Positions 26,410 to 35,396 of a DNA stretch of 64,000 bases are shown piece by piece. Every line of letters begins with the position of its first letter. Positions within the stretch are counted from its first letter, which is position 1. The notes under the pieces were generated by a model, which saw only the letters and a list, made by a program, of their open reading frames with translations, had not been told where the DNA came from and did not search any database. This DNA is from Marisimplicoccus sp038110465 (GTDB lineage Bacteria > Bacteroidota > Bacteroidia > Flavobacteriales > Flavobacteriaceae): positions 169,967 to 233,966 of the forward strand of contig JAYNJU010000002.1 of the NCBI GenBank assembly GCA_038110465.1, written 5' to 3'. Position numbers and translations under genes: made by a program.

Positions 26410-27738
26410 CTATAATTTTCTAACAGCTTCCTTAAATTGATTTCCCCTATCTTCAAAATTTCTGAAAAGATCAAAACTTGCACATGCAGGAGATAATAAC
26501 ACATTGTCTTTTTTTTCTGCGATTTTGCTTGCAATTTTTACTGCCTCATCAACTGATTCAGTCTCAACCATTATTTCAACTACTGGTTTAAATATTTCAA
26601 ATAGTTTTGAATTATCAATACCTAAACAAATAATTGCTTTAACTTTCTCTCTAACAATTGGAAGTAATTGTTCATAGTCATTTCCTTTATCAACACCACC
26701 AGCAATCCATACTGTAGGTGATGTCATTGAATCTAGAGCATAGTATGCTGCATTTACATTTGTTGCTTTAGAATCATTAATATAGTTAACACCATGGATT
26801 TTTAAAAAGTTCTCTAGTCTATGTGGTAAACCTGAGAAGTTTAATAAGCTTTCTCTTATTACATCCTTGTCAATTTTTAATAAATCTGATACAGTCAAAG
26901 CAGCCATTGCATTGAGTAAATTGTGTCTTCCTTTAAGAGATAATTCTTCTGTGTTTATCATAATTGTTTTTTTTTTATTTGATAGAATGTTATTCTTAAC
27001 TGTTATTGAGTTATTTTCTTGATTTTCTAATCCAAAAGAGATTTTGTTAACAACTTTAATTGAATTAAGAGTATCTGTTAAAATTTTATCATCTGAGTTA
27101 TATATTAAATAATCAGAGCTGTCTTGATTTATAGTTATTTTTATTTTAGCATTGATATATTTTGAGAAGTCAAATTCATATCTATCTAAATGATCTTCTA
27201 TAATGTTTGTTATAATTGAAATATTTGGTTTAAAGGCCTTAATATCATCTAGTTGAAAACTACTAATCTCGAGTACGTAAAAGTCTTTATCACCGGATAA
27301 TAACATTTTTGAAAAACTATCTCCAGTATTACCTGCTATACCTACATTTAAACCTGCATTTTTTAAAATCTCATATATTAAGTTTGTGGTTGTTGTTTTT
27401 CCATTTGATCCAGTAATGCATATTTTAAAAGCTTTTGAAAAACTACTAGCAAACTCAATCTCTGATATTATTGGAATATTTATTTTTTTTAATTGGCTAA
27501 TAATTTCAATTGAATTTGGTACTCCTGGACTTTTAACAACAAGATGAGATGATTTCATTCTTTCTATTGAATGAAAACCTTCTTCAAATTCAATTGAATA
27601 ATCAATAAATTTTTGCTTTATATCACCTCTAATACTTTTATTTTCTGTAACAAACACTTCATAACCATTTTTTTTGGCAAGCATTGCTGCTCCAAATCCA
27701 CTTTCTCCAGCTCCAATAATTGTAACACTTTTTGTCAT
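26410..27738 (-). CDS. murD: UDP-N-acetylmuramoylalanine--D-glutamate ligase
   Basis: Adds D-glutamate to UDP-MurNAc-L-Ala. It has VTIIGAGESGFGAAML at the N-terminus, the P-loop ITGSNGKTTTTNLI, EISSFQLDD, NIIEDHLDRY, GLPHRLE and INDSKATNVNAA, and ends near LLSPACASFDLFRNFEDRG. The ATG at 27738 (MTKSVTIIG) was chosen over an upstream in-frame ATG because it overlaps the mraY stop as ATGA and gives the family N-terminus. The protein is 442 residues. Confidence 0.96.
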   Translation of the reverse strand: MTKSVTIIGAGESGFGAAMLAKKNGYEVFVTENKSIRGDIKQKFIDYSIEFEEGFHSIERMKSSHLVVKSPGVPNSIEIISQLKKINIPIISEIEFASSFSKAFKICITGSNGKTTTTNLIYEILKNAGLNVGIAGNTGDSFSKMLLSGDKDFYVLEISSFQLDDIKAFKPNISIITNIIEDHLDRYEFDFSKYINAKIKITINQDSSDYLIYNSDDKILTDTLNSIKVVNKISFGLENQENNSITVKNNILSNKKKTIMINTEELSLKGRHNLLNAMAALTVSDLLKIDKDVIRESLLNFSGLPHRLENFLKIHGVNYINDSKATNVNAAYYALDSMTSPTVWIAGGVDKGNDYEQLLPIVREKVKAIICLGIDNSKLFEIFKPVVEIMVETESVDEAVKIASKIAEKKDNVLLSPACASFDLFRNFEDRGNQFKEAVRKL

Positions 27739-28946
27739 CTTATCTTTAATGTTAAAATTGTTAGTAGAGCTAAAAAAATACCTATTATCCATAATCTTGA
27801 AACTATCTTACTTTCATGGTATCCTTTTTTTTGAAAATGATGATGTATTGGAGACATTAAGAAAATTCTTTTTCCAACTCCAAAATTTCTCTTTGTGTAC
27901 TTAAAATATCCTACCTGAAAAATAACTGAAAGAGCTTCAACTAAAAACACTCCACATAGTATTGGAATCAAAAGTTCTTTTCTGATAAGTATTGAAATAA
28001 TAGCAATTTGACTTCCTACTGTTAGACTTCCAGTATCTCCCATGAATATTGAGGCTGGATAAGTATTATACCATAGGAATCCAACTAATGATCCTAAAAG
28101 TGATGATATAAAAATTGTTATTTCACCAACATTAGGTATATACATAATATTTAAATAATCTGAAAAAATAATATTCCCTGAAGTCCATGCGAAAACTCCT
28201 AATGTGAAAACAATAATAGCTGAAAGTCCAGCAGATAATCCATCTAAGCCATCAGTTAAATTGTTAGAATTTGAGACAGCAGAAACAATAAAAATTATTA
28301 TCGGTATTAGAATTAACCATAACATATTATCGTTATTAAATATTGCTTGAGAAATATTTGAATAATCTAATTCGTTATTTTTTAAAAAAGGAATTGTTGT
28401 TTTGAAAGACTTTACCTCTTTTAATTCAAAATTTTCTACATTATTCTTATTATTAGATTCGGGAAATTCTACAATTGTAATTTCATTACTACTTAAAAGC
28501 ATTATTCCCACAAAAATTCCTAATAATGTTTGACCTGCAATTTTAAACTTACCCTTTAGACCTTTTTTATCATTCTTAAAAACTTTTATATAATCATCTA
28601 TAAATCCAATTGATCCCATTATAATTGTTGAAATCAATAAAATTTGAATATAAATGTTTTCAAGATTTGACATTAGTAGAACTGGGAGAATTGTTGAAAG
28701 AATTATTATTAATCCACCCATGGTTGGAGTACCAGATTTTTTATCTTCTCCTTCTAACCCTAAGTTTCTAATGTTTTCTCCAACCTGTTTCTTTTTTAAA
28801 TAATTGATTATTTTCTTACCAAACACAATAGAAATTAGGAGAGATAAAATAACAGTTATTGCTGCCCTAAATGAAAGATAATTGAACAAGCTAGCACCTG
28901 GAAGATTAAATTGACTTTCTAATATTTCAAATAAAGAGTATAACAT
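27735..28946 (-). CDS. mraY: Phospho-N-acetylmuramoyl-pentapeptide-transferase
   Basis: Membrane enzyme that moves phospho-MurNAc-pentapeptide onto undecaprenyl phosphate, making lipid I. Around ten membrane helices are visible. Conserved parts are SGTPTMGGL, GFIDDYIKV (substrate Asp pair), NLTDGLDGLSAGL, FMGDTGSLTVGS and the cytosolic SPIHHHFQKKGYHE loop. At 403 residues it is longer than the roughly 360 of E. coli; a hydrophilic insert (about residues 155-185, rich in Asn and Lys) accounts for this. Stop and murD start overlap by 4 bases. Confidence 0.96.
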   Translation of the reverse strand: MLYSLFEILESQFNLPGASLFNYLSFRAAITVILSLLISIVFGKKIINYLKKKQVGENIRNLGLEGEDKKSGTPTMGGLIIILSTILPVLLMSNLENIYIQILLISTIIMGSIGFIDDYIKVFKNDKKGLKGKFKIAGQTLLGIFVGIMLLSSNEITIVEFPESNNKNNVENFELKEVKSFKTTIPFLKNNELDYSNISQAIFNNDNMLWLILIPIIIFIVSAVSNSNNLTDGLDGLSAGLSAIIVFTLGVFAWTSGNIIFSDYLNIMYIPNVGEITIFISSLLGSLVGFLWYNTYPASIFMGDTGSLTVGSQIAIISILIRKELLIPILCGVFLVEALSVIFQVGYFKYTKRNFGVGKRIFLMSPIHHHFQKKGYHESKIVSRLWIIGIFLALLTILTLKIR

Positions 28947-28948
28947 TA

Positions 28949-30406
28949 TTATTTATTAAATATTTTTTTTGCAAGTTTAAAATCATCAAATTTTTGTCTT
29001 TCATCTTTTATCTCTTGGTAATCTTCATGACCTTTTCCTGCTATTAAAACTATGTCTCCTTTCGAGCTACTTAGTTTTGCTCGTTTAATAGCATTTAATC
29101 TCTCTACTTCAATAATTACTTTTTGATTATTATGATTAGAAACACCTGAAACAATATCTTTTATAATTAAATCTGGATCTTCAGATCTTGGATTATCTGA
29201 GGTAAAAATTACAAGCGAGCTCAAATCTGAACTAATTTTACCAATCATTGATCTTTTTGTTTTGTCTCTATCTCCTCCACATCCAATGACTGTAATTAAC
29301 TTCTGATGAGTACTTTTTATTTTATTAATTGTAGATAATACATTTTCAACAGCATCTGGTGTATGTGCATAGTCAATAATTACAGTCACTTCCTTATTTG
29401 ATTTGAAAGATTGAAGCCTTCCTTTTACACTCTCTAGTTCACTAATTCTAGTTAGCAATTCAATAGAATCTATATTGAATAATTTACCAACAGAATAAAT
29501 AGCTAAAATATTATAGGCATTAAATTCACCTATTAGTTTTGTCCAAATTTCATTATTATCAATATTTAATAACATTCCACTTAATTGTTGTTCGATTATT
29601 CTACATGAAAAATTTGATTTAGATTTTAGAGAATAAGAAAATATTTTAGCAGAAGAATTTTGTATCATATACTCTCCATTCTTATCATCAATATTTATAA
29701 TAGCAAATGAATTATTATTCAATAAATCAAACACTTCTTTTTTAGTATCTCTATAATTTTTAAAAGATTTATGGTAGTCTAGATGATCATGAGTTAAGTT
29801 TGTAAAGACAATTCCTTTAAAATCTTTTCCGAAAACTCTTTTTTGTTTTATTCCATGAGATGATACTTCAACAAAGCAAATCTTAATATCAGCTTTAACC
29901 ATTTGAGAAAGGTGATAATTTAATGTAATAGGATCTGGTGTAGTATTTTTTGAATCTTCTCTAAACTGATCATATTCAATATTAATTGTAGAAATTAATC
30001 CAGATTTTATATTAAGTATATTAAATAATTTATATAATAGTGTAGTAATAGTTGTTTTTCCATTGGTTCCAGTTACTCCAATTAACTTAATTTTCGAAGT
30101 TGGATTATTATAAAAATTTGATGAGATAATATAAAGTGCAGTTTTTGAATCTCTAACTTGAATAAATACTACTTTATGATCGTTGAAATCTTTAGGGATT
30201 TTTTCACAAACAATTACTTTAGCTCCTTTCTGAACTGACTTATTAATAAAATCATGTCCATTGTATTTATAACCCTTAATAGCTATAAATAAACTATCTT
30301 TTTCAACTTTTCTTGAATCAAAAAAAATATTTGAAATATTTATATCAGTATTACCATATACTGAATCGATACTAACTCCAAATAATATTTCTTTAAGACT
30401 TTTCAA
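28949..30406 (-). CDS. murE: UDP-N-acetylmuramoyl-tripeptide synthetase, meso-diaminopimelate type
   Basis: Adds the third residue of the stem peptide. The P-loop is GVTGTNGKTTITTLLY; other landmarks are FTNLTHDHLDYH, VIIDYAHTPDAVENVL and GCGGDRDKTKR. The motif DNPRSEDP identifies meso-diaminopimelate as the amino acid rather than lysine, in agreement with a meso-diaminopimelate decarboxylase at the left end of the window. The 485 residues match the family. It overlaps ftsI by 4 bases. Confidence 0.96.
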   Translation of the reverse strand: MKSLKEILFGVSIDSVYGNTDINISNIFFDSRKVEKDSLFIAIKGYKYNGHDFINKSVQKGAKVIVCEKIPKDFNDHKVVFIQVRDSKTALYIISSNFYNNPTSKIKLIGVTGTNGKTTITTLLYKLFNILNIKSGLISTINIEYDQFREDSKNTTPDPITLNYHLSQMVKADIKICFVEVSSHGIKQKRVFGKDFKGIVFTNLTHDHLDYHKSFKNYRDTKKEVFDLLNNNSFAIINIDDKNGEYMIQNSSAKIFSYSLKSKSNFSCRIIEQQLSGMLLNIDNNEIWTKLIGEFNAYNILAIYSVGKLFNIDSIELLTRISELESVKGRLQSFKSNKEVTVIIDYAHTPDAVENVLSTINKIKSTHQKLITVIGCGGDRDKTKRSMIGKISSDLSSLVIFTSDNPRSEDPDLIIKDIVSGVSNHNNQKVIIEVERLNAIKRAKLSSSKGDIVLIAGKGHEDYQEIKDERQKFDDFKLAKKIFNK

Positions 30407-32190
30407 AATATTGTTGTTAGATTTTTATTTTCCAGTTTTACCTCTATTGGAATATTATTTATTATTTTTTGAGCAACTTTTTTGAATACAGGAGCTGCTA
30501 CAGTTCCACCGTAATAACCCATAGATTTATTAGGTTTATGAATAACCACTATAGATGAATATTTAGGATTTTCAGCTGGAAAATAACCCACAAAACTAGA
30601 TATATACTGTGTTTCCTTTGAAGTATAATCAACTTGACAAGTACCAGTTTTTCCAGCTATACTTAAATTTTTATCATAGATATTATGGGCAGTACCCCAT
30701 GGTTTTTCAACCACATTCAAAAGCATATTTCTAACACTATTTAAAGTTTCATCTGAACATAAAGAGGGAATTATTACTTCTTTTTTAATTTCATAAATGG
30801 GATTTTCACCAAAAGATCCTATTCTACTTATAAAACTTGGTTTTACCATCTCACCATTATTAGCAATCGAATTGTAAAAAGTAAGAGTTTGAAGTGGAGT
30901 TAAACTAACCCCATATCCAAATGCCATCCATGGAAGTGAGATTCCATTCCATTCTTTATCTGTCGGGTGAGGTATTTTTGGAAGTCCTTCTCCAACTATA
31001 TCTAGATTAAGTTTCTCATTAATCTTCATGTTGTAAAGTCTGTTTACTAATCTTTCAGGGTTGTCTTTATAATTATCATATATGAGTTTAACCATTCCAG
31101 TATTAGATGAAACTTCAAATGCTTTTGCCACAGTTATCTTTCCATATCCTTTTTTATTTGAGTCTCTTACCTCATATTTATTATAAAACTTTAATATGCC
31201 ATTACCTGTATCAATTGAATCTTCAGGCTTGATTAATCCATCTTCAAGAGCTGATACTAAAGTCATAAGTTTAAATGTTGAACCTGGTTCATGACTTTCT
31301 CCAATAGCATAGTTTAATCTTTCGTAGTATTTTCCTTCATTTGTTCTACCCAAATTAGATATAGCCTTTATTTTTCCTGTATCGGTCTCCATAACAATCA
31401 TGGTACCATGATCAGCTTCATAATTTTCAAGTTGCTTTAGTAATTCAAAATGTACTATATCCTGAATTTCAGTGTCAATAGTTGTGTGAATATCATATCC
31501 CTTTATAGGATCTCTTTCATAAAATGAAGTAATAGGCTTCCATTGACCATCTGCAATCTTTTGCATTAATCTAAGACCACTTTTTCCACTTAGATATTCT
31601 GAATAAGCTCCCTCTAAACCAACTCTAAGATAATTACCTTCTTCATCTAATTTCTCATATCCAATGGTTCTTTCTGCAATTTTTCCAATATGACTTTGCC
31701 TGAAATGATTTTCAATTGTAATTAAACCTCCCTTATAAAGTCCTTCTTTGAATATAGGATATGATTTGATTTCATTAACATCAGATATTGATAGGTTTTT
31801 TCCAATTAAAACATATCTATTATTATCTTTTCTTGATTGTTTTAGAAATTTTTTAAAATAATCTTCAGTATTTGAAAATTTAATAGACAAGTTTTTTGAT
31901 AAGCTATCAATATTTGAATCAAAAAGATTTGAAGTTGGAATCTTAGAATCCCATCTTAACTCATATTTTGAAATATTTGAAACAATTAAATCTCCGTTAT
32001 CTGAATATATATTTCCTCTTGAAGATTCAATCTCAACTTTTTTAATAGTTTCAATTGTTACATTTAAATCATCTTTACTTTCAAAATTTTGAATAAAGAT
32101 TATTTTTCCTATTATGTAAAATGAAAATAAAAGAAAAAAGAAAAACAAAGTGTTCATTCTATTTACTATTCTTTTATATAAGTTGTTCAT
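30403..32190 (-). CDS. ftsI: Septal penicillin-binding protein, D,D-transpeptidase FtsI
   Basis: Cross-links peptidoglycan at the septum as partner of FtsW. One N-terminal membrane segment (residues about 13-32), then the pedestal domain (ESSRGNIYSDNGDLIVSNIS, RVGLEGAYSEYLSGKSG), then the transpeptidase domain with all three motifs: SxxK in EPGSTFKLMTL, SxN in VSSNTGM, and KTG in AGKTGTCQ. The chain stops at residue 595, soon after the transpeptidase fold, so there is no C-terminal PASTA domain, which many Bacteroidota homologues carry (from memory). It is 1 base downstream of ftsL. Confidence 0.94.
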   Translation of the reverse strand: MNNLYKRIVNRMNTLFFFFLLFSFYIIGKIIFIQNFESKDDLNVTIETIKKVEIESSRGNIYSDNGDLIVSNISKYELRWDSKIPTSNLFDSNIDSLSKNLSIKFSNTEDYFKKFLKQSRKDNNRYVLIGKNLSISDVNEIKSYPIFKEGLYKGGLITIENHFRQSHIGKIAERTIGYEKLDEEGNYLRVGLEGAYSEYLSGKSGLRLMQKIADGQWKPITSFYERDPIKGYDIHTTIDTEIQDIVHFELLKQLENYEADHGTMIVMETDTGKIKAISNLGRTNEGKYYERLNYAIGESHEPGSTFKLMTLVSALEDGLIKPEDSIDTGNGILKFYNKYEVRDSNKKGYGKITVAKAFEVSSNTGMVKLIYDNYKDNPERLVNRLYNMKINEKLNLDIVGEGLPKIPHPTDKEWNGISLPWMAFGYGVSLTPLQTLTFYNSIANNGEMVKPSFISRIGSFGENPIYEIKKEVIIPSLCSDETLNSVRNMLLNVVEKPWGTAHNIYDKNLSIAGKTGTCQVDYTSKETQYISSFVGYFPAENPKYSSIVVIHKPNKSMGYYGGTVAAPVFKKVAQKIINNIPIEVKLENKNLTTIF

Positions 32191-32191
32191 T

Positions 32192-32500
32192 CTAATTTTT
32201 GATTATAATTTTGATTGGGGGTTTTTCAGATCTAATTAATCCAGTTGAAGTTAATTTTTCAGTAACATTTGATTCCATTTTTGAGTCCATAAGATTAATT
32301 TTGGTAGAAACAGATATGTTATTTAAATAATTGACTTCTTTATTTAATTCTGATATTAAAAATATTTTTTGATCAGCACTATGACTGCTATATATCGATA
32401 GCATTATTAATGATGACAGAAAAATCAACATTCTCCAATTTTTTTTTGTGTCTTTTCCTGTTAGAAAATCTATGTTGATGAATGATAAAAAATTTCTCAT
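32192..32500 (-). CDS. ftsL: Small divisome membrane protein, FtsL-like
   Basis: A 102-residue single-pass protein. A short charged N-terminal part (to about residue 22) precedes one membrane helix (MLIFLSSLIMLSIYSS) and a periplasmic segment with heptad-like spacing of hydrophobic residues (LISELNKEVNYLNNISVSTKINLM) that should form the coiled coil shared with FtsB. Sequence conservation is too low for a call by motif; the call rests on size, topology and the place between rsmH and ftsI. It overlaps rsmH by 4 bases. Confidence 0.82.
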   Translation of the reverse strand: MRNFLSFINIDFLTGKDTKKNWRMLIFLSSLIMLSIYSSHSADQKIFLISELNKEVNYLNNISVSTKINLMDSKMESNVTEKLTSTGLIRSEKPPIKIIIKN

Positions 32501-33390
32501 ATTTTTTCTGCTATTCTAAGTTTAGCGCTTCTTGACCTATTATTACTTTCTAATTCAAATGCACTTGGAGTCACCATTTTACCAACTTTTCTAAAAGTAT
32601 TTTTTTTATTTCCATAAACATCCGATGTTTCTTCTTGTTTGAAGTTTCCATATTGAATAAATCTTTTGACTAATCTATCTTCTAGAGAGTGATATGAGAT
32701 ACATACAAGTCTTCCACCACTCTTAAGAGTTTTTGATGAAGTTTCCAATAAATCCTTAATTACTTCTAGCTCATTATTTACTTCTATCCTAATAGCTTGA
32801 AAAACTTTAGCAAAAAATGTGTTTTTTTCATTCAATTTTGAAAAGGGCTCTAAAATTTTAATTAAGTCATTAGTAGTATTTATTCTTTTTAATTTTCTAG
32901 ATGATATAATTTTTGAAACTACTTTTTTATAATTTTTTATTTCACCATATATTTTAAATATCTTTTGAAGTGAGTCTTCATTATAATTATTAATTATATG
33001 TTTGGCATCTTTTTTTTGTTCTTTATTCATTCTCATATCTAGTTCAAAGTCATATCTAATAGAAAATCCTCTATTTTTATTATCGATTTGATGTGATGAT
33101 ATTCCAAAGTCTGCCAATAATCCATCTATTTCATCAATTCTCATGTAATTCAAATGATTTTTTAAGTATTTAAAATTTGATTTTATAAGTTTCAACCTGT
33201 TATCATTTATTAAATTATTGTGGGCGTCAATATCTTGGTCGAATGCTAGTAATTTTCCTGAAACACTCAGTCTATTTAAAATTTCTTTTGAATGACCACC
33301 ACCTCCATAGGTTGCATCTACATATATTCCGTTAGGATTAATATTTAACCCATTGATTGCCTCTTTTAGTAAAACTGAATTATGAAACAT
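32497..33390 (-). CDS. rsmH: 16S rRNA (cytosine-1402-N4)-methyltransferase
   Basis: SAM-dependent enzyme (also called MraW) that methylates C1402 in the decoding centre of 16S rRNA. It has HNSVLLKEAI, YVDATYGGGGHS (SAM binding), AFDQD, GLLADFGISSHQID, the RGFSIRYDFELDMRMN segment, VFQAIRIEVNNEL and ISYHSLEDRLVKRF. Three in-frame ATGs are possible (33408, 33399, 33390); I took 33390 (MFHNSVLL), which gives an 11-base overlap with mraZ like other overlaps in this cluster and a family-like N-terminus. The protein is then 297 residues. Confidence 0.94.
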   Translation of the reverse strand: MFHNSVLLKEAINGLNINPNGIYVDATYGGGGHSKEILNRLSVSGKLLAFDQDIDAHNNLINDNRLKLIKSNFKYLKNHLNYMRIDEIDGLLADFGISSHQIDNKNRGFSIRYDFELDMRMNKEQKKDAKHIINNYNEDSLQKIFKIYGEIKNYKKVVSKIISSRKLKRINTTNDLIKILEPFSKLNEKNTFFAKVFQAIRIEVNNELEVIKDLLETSSKTLKSGGRLVCISYHSLEDRLVKRFIQYGNFKQEETSDVYGNKKNTFRKVGKMVTPSAFELESNNRSRSAKLRIAEKI

Positions 33391-33847
33391 TTTGGTCATT
33401 TTTATCACCCATTACTTCCTCGGCAAGACTGCCAAAATCAAATTTTGCATCATCTATTGCATTTTCATAAAGACTTTTATCCCATATTTCTAAAATATTG
33501 ACAGCAGATGACACAACTACCTCTTTAGAAATTTGAGCATGATTAATTAAGTCTTTAGGAATTAAAATTCTTCCTGAAATATCTATTTCAATTTTTCTAA
33601 CACCAGCAGTAAACCTTCTAATGAAATCAATATTCTTTTTATTGAACCTATTAAGTTTATTTATTTTGATCATAAGTTCTTCCCATTCTTTAATAGGATA
33701 TAACTCTAAACAATTATTGAAAACTGCTCTTTTTAATACAAAACCATTTTTTAATTTATCTGATAACTGTTTTTTCAAAGAAACAGGAAGCATAATTCTT
33801 CCTTTCTCATCTGCCTTGCACTCATATGTTCCTATAAAATGATTCAA
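33380..33847 (-). CDS. mraZ: Transcriptional regulator MraZ
   Basis: First gene of the dcw cluster; in other bacteria MraZ binds short direct repeats upstream of its own gene and controls the cluster. The 155 residues hold two SpoVT/AbrB-like modules: GTYECKADEKGRIMLP and GVRKIEIDISGRILIP, each with the conserved D-x-x-GR core. The tail (residues 140-155) is charged. The start is a TTG (MNHFIGTYE), with no upstream alternative and a family-like N-terminus. Three repeats that look like its operator lie 34-64 bases upstream. Confidence 0.95.
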   Translation of the reverse strand: MNHFIGTYECKADEKGRIMLPVSLKKQLSDKLKNGFVLKRAVFNNCLELYPIKEWEELMIKINKLNRFNKKNIDFIRRFTAGVRKIEIDISGRILIPKDLINHAQISKEVVVSSAVNILEIWDKSLYENAIDDAKFDFGSLAEEVMGDKNDQNVS

Positions 33848-33864
33848 TTATTTCTTGATTTACT

Positions 33865-33872
33865 CAAATATA
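33865..33872 (-). promoter_or_regulatory. -7 element (TATATTTG) of the dcw operon promoter
   Basis: Read on the minus strand this is an exact TAnnTTTG match, ending 17 bases before the mraZ TTG. The expected -33 region falls in the repeats at 33881-33911, and no TTG is present there, so the promoter may be weak or depend on other contacts. Confidence 0.55.
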
Positions 33873-33880
33873 AAAAATTA

Positions 33881-33911
33881 TTTACCACTTTTTACCACTT
33901 TTTACCACTTT
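33881..33911 (-). promoter_or_regulatory. Putative MraZ operator: three perfect 10-bp repeats
   Basis: Three head-to-tail copies of TTTACCACTT at 33881-33910, read on the mraZ strand as AAAGTGGTAA repeated with a 10-bp period, one helical turn. MraZ of E. coli binds TGGG-type boxes with the same period, and the Mycoplasma protein binds AAAGTG-type boxes, which this closely resembles. The array starts 8 bases upstream of the -7 element and covers the -33 region, the right place for repression of the dcw operon by its own first product. Confidence 0.75.
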
Positions 33912-33993
33912 GTTAATAAATAATTTTATTTCAATTTAATTTATTGGTTATTAGATAGTTATAGGGATTTTTAATTAGCTAATTCTTTATGCA

Positions 33994-34001
33994 TATATTT
34001 G
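33994..34001 (+). promoter_or_regulatory. -7 element (TATATTTG) in front of the hydrolase gene
   Basis: Exact TAnnTTTG match ending 16 bases before the ATG at 34018. No clear -33 TTG is visible. Together with the mraZ promoter it fills the 170-base divergent spacer. Confidence 0.5.
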
Positions 34002-34017
34002 CTTAAAGTATTTTAAA

Positions 34018-34785
34018 ATGGAAAAACAACTTATCCATGAAGATGGCTTCAGCTATATTGAAAAAGGAAATGGAAGGCCAATTATAATCCTACATGGATT
34101 AATGGGTGGTTTAAGTAACTTTAAAGGTGTTTTTGATTATTTTCCAAGCAATAAGTATAGAGTTATTATTCCTGAGCTTCCAGTTGATAAAACTCCTATT
34201 TTAAAAACAAATGTTGCTACATTTTCAAAGTTTGTTTACGAATTTATCAACTATAAGAAATTAAAAGATGTTGTTTTGCTTGGAAATTCTCTTGGAGGTC
34301 ATGTGGCATTATTATTTACTAGAGACTATCCTCAGCTCGTTAGTGGACTTATTATTACTGGAAGCTCTGGCTTATATGAAAAATCAATGGTAGGCGATGG
34401 ATATCCTAAAAGAGGAAATTATGATTATATAAAAACTAAGACAGAAGAAGTTTTTTATGATCCTAAAATAGCTACTAAAGAAATAGTTGATGAAGTATTT
34501 GCAAGTGTTAACAATAGAGAAAAACTAGTCAGAACTTTAGCCCTAGCAAAAAGTGCCATTAGACATAATATGTCTAAAGATCTTCCAAAAATGACAACTA
34601 AGACCCTAATTGTATGGGGAAAGCAAGATAGTGTTACACCTCCAAATGTTGCTGAGGACTTTCATTCATTGCTACCTAATTCTGATCTTTCATGGATTGA
34701 TAAATGTGGTCATGCCCCTATGATGGAGCACCCCAATGAGTTTAATAATATTATACAAAATTGGCTTACTGCAAATAAACTTTAA
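34018..34785 (+). CDS. Alpha/beta-fold hydrolase
   Basis: A 255-residue cytosolic alpha/beta hydrolase of unknown substrate. The fold's landmarks are clear: HGLMGGLSNF (oxyanion hole region), the nucleophile elbow GNSLGGH with its Ser, the acid in VWGKQDSVTPP, and the His in DKCGHAPMMEHP. Nothing in the sequence narrows the substrate. It is followed by engB after 8 bases, so the two probably share a transcript; the same pair next to mraZ is, as I recall, common in Flavobacteriia. Confidence 0.88.
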   Translation: MEKQLIHEDGFSYIEKGNGRPIIILHGLMGGLSNFKGVFDYFPSNKYRVIIPELPVDKTPILKTNVATFSKFVYEFINYKKLKDVVLLGNSLGGHVALLFTRDYPQLVSGLIITGSSGLYEKSMVGDGYPKRGNYDYIKTKTEEVFYDPKIATKEIVDEVFASVNNREKLVRTLALAKSAIRHNMSKDLPKMTTKTLIVWGKQDSVTPPNVAEDFHSLLPNSDLSWIDKCGHAPMMEHPNEFNNIIQNWLTANKL

Positions 34786-34793
34786 CTTTTAAA

Positions 34794-35396
34794 ATGAAAA
34801 TTGTTAGCTCAGTTTTTGAAAAGAGTAGCGCAAATGTTAGCCAATGCCCTAATAGCAATTTTATTGAGTTTGCTTTTGTTGGTAGATCAAATGTAGGTAA
34901 GTCATCTTTAATTAATTCTATACTTGGTAAAAGATCTATAGCTAAAACTTCTTCTAAACCTGGAAAGACTTTATTAATAAATCATTATAAGATTAATGAT
35001 AAATTTTATTTTGTAGATCTTCCCGGTTATGGATATGCTAATGTTTCCAAGAAAATCATTAATGAAATAGAATTAATCCATAAAAATTACTTTAGATACA
35101 GAAAGCAACTTTTATATACATTTCTTTTAATTGACATCAGGCATGATCCTCAGAAAATAGATATTGAGTTCATGAGATTCCTTAATAAAAATATCTCTCC
35201 CTTTATTATAGTTTTTACTAAGTCTGATAAATTAAATGAAAATAAAGTTTCAAATTACTTAAAAACTTATAAAGAATATCTTAAACAAGACTGGGAGATA
35301 ATACCTGAGATGATAATAACATCATCTACAAAGAAAACAGGAATATATGAGCTTTTAAAATTTACTGAATCTTCATTATTAAAAAACACTATTTAA
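34794..35396 (+). CDS. engB: Ribosome biogenesis GTP-binding protein EngB (YihA/YsxC)
   Basis: A small essential GTPase needed for late assembly of the 50S subunit. The GTPase motifs are G1 GRSNVGKSSLI, G2 in SSKPGKT, G3 DLPGYG, G4 TKSD and G5 near SSTKK. The length of 200 residues is typical. The last 8 bases overlap the end of gldC on the opposite strand. Confidence 0.95.
   Translation: MKIVSSVFEKSSANVSQCPNSNFIEFAFVGRSNVGKSSLINSILGKRSIAKTSSKPGKTLLINHYKINDKFYFVDLPGYGYANVSKKIINEIELIHKNYFRYRKQLLYTFLLIDIRHDPQKIDIEFMRFLNKNISPFIIVFTKSDKLNENKVSNYLKTYKEYLKQDWEIIPEMIITSSTKKTGIYELLKFTESSLLKNTI

Noticed and set aside
18601..33847. Possible lateral transfer of the dcw cluster
   Set aside because: Gene order, overlaps and base composition agree with the rest of the window and with the class as known; nothing suggests foreign origin.
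33881..33911. Short direct repeats considered as a CRISPR array
   Set aside because: The units are only 10 bases, contiguous and without spacers, and lie directly upstream of mraZ. A regulatory array explains them better.
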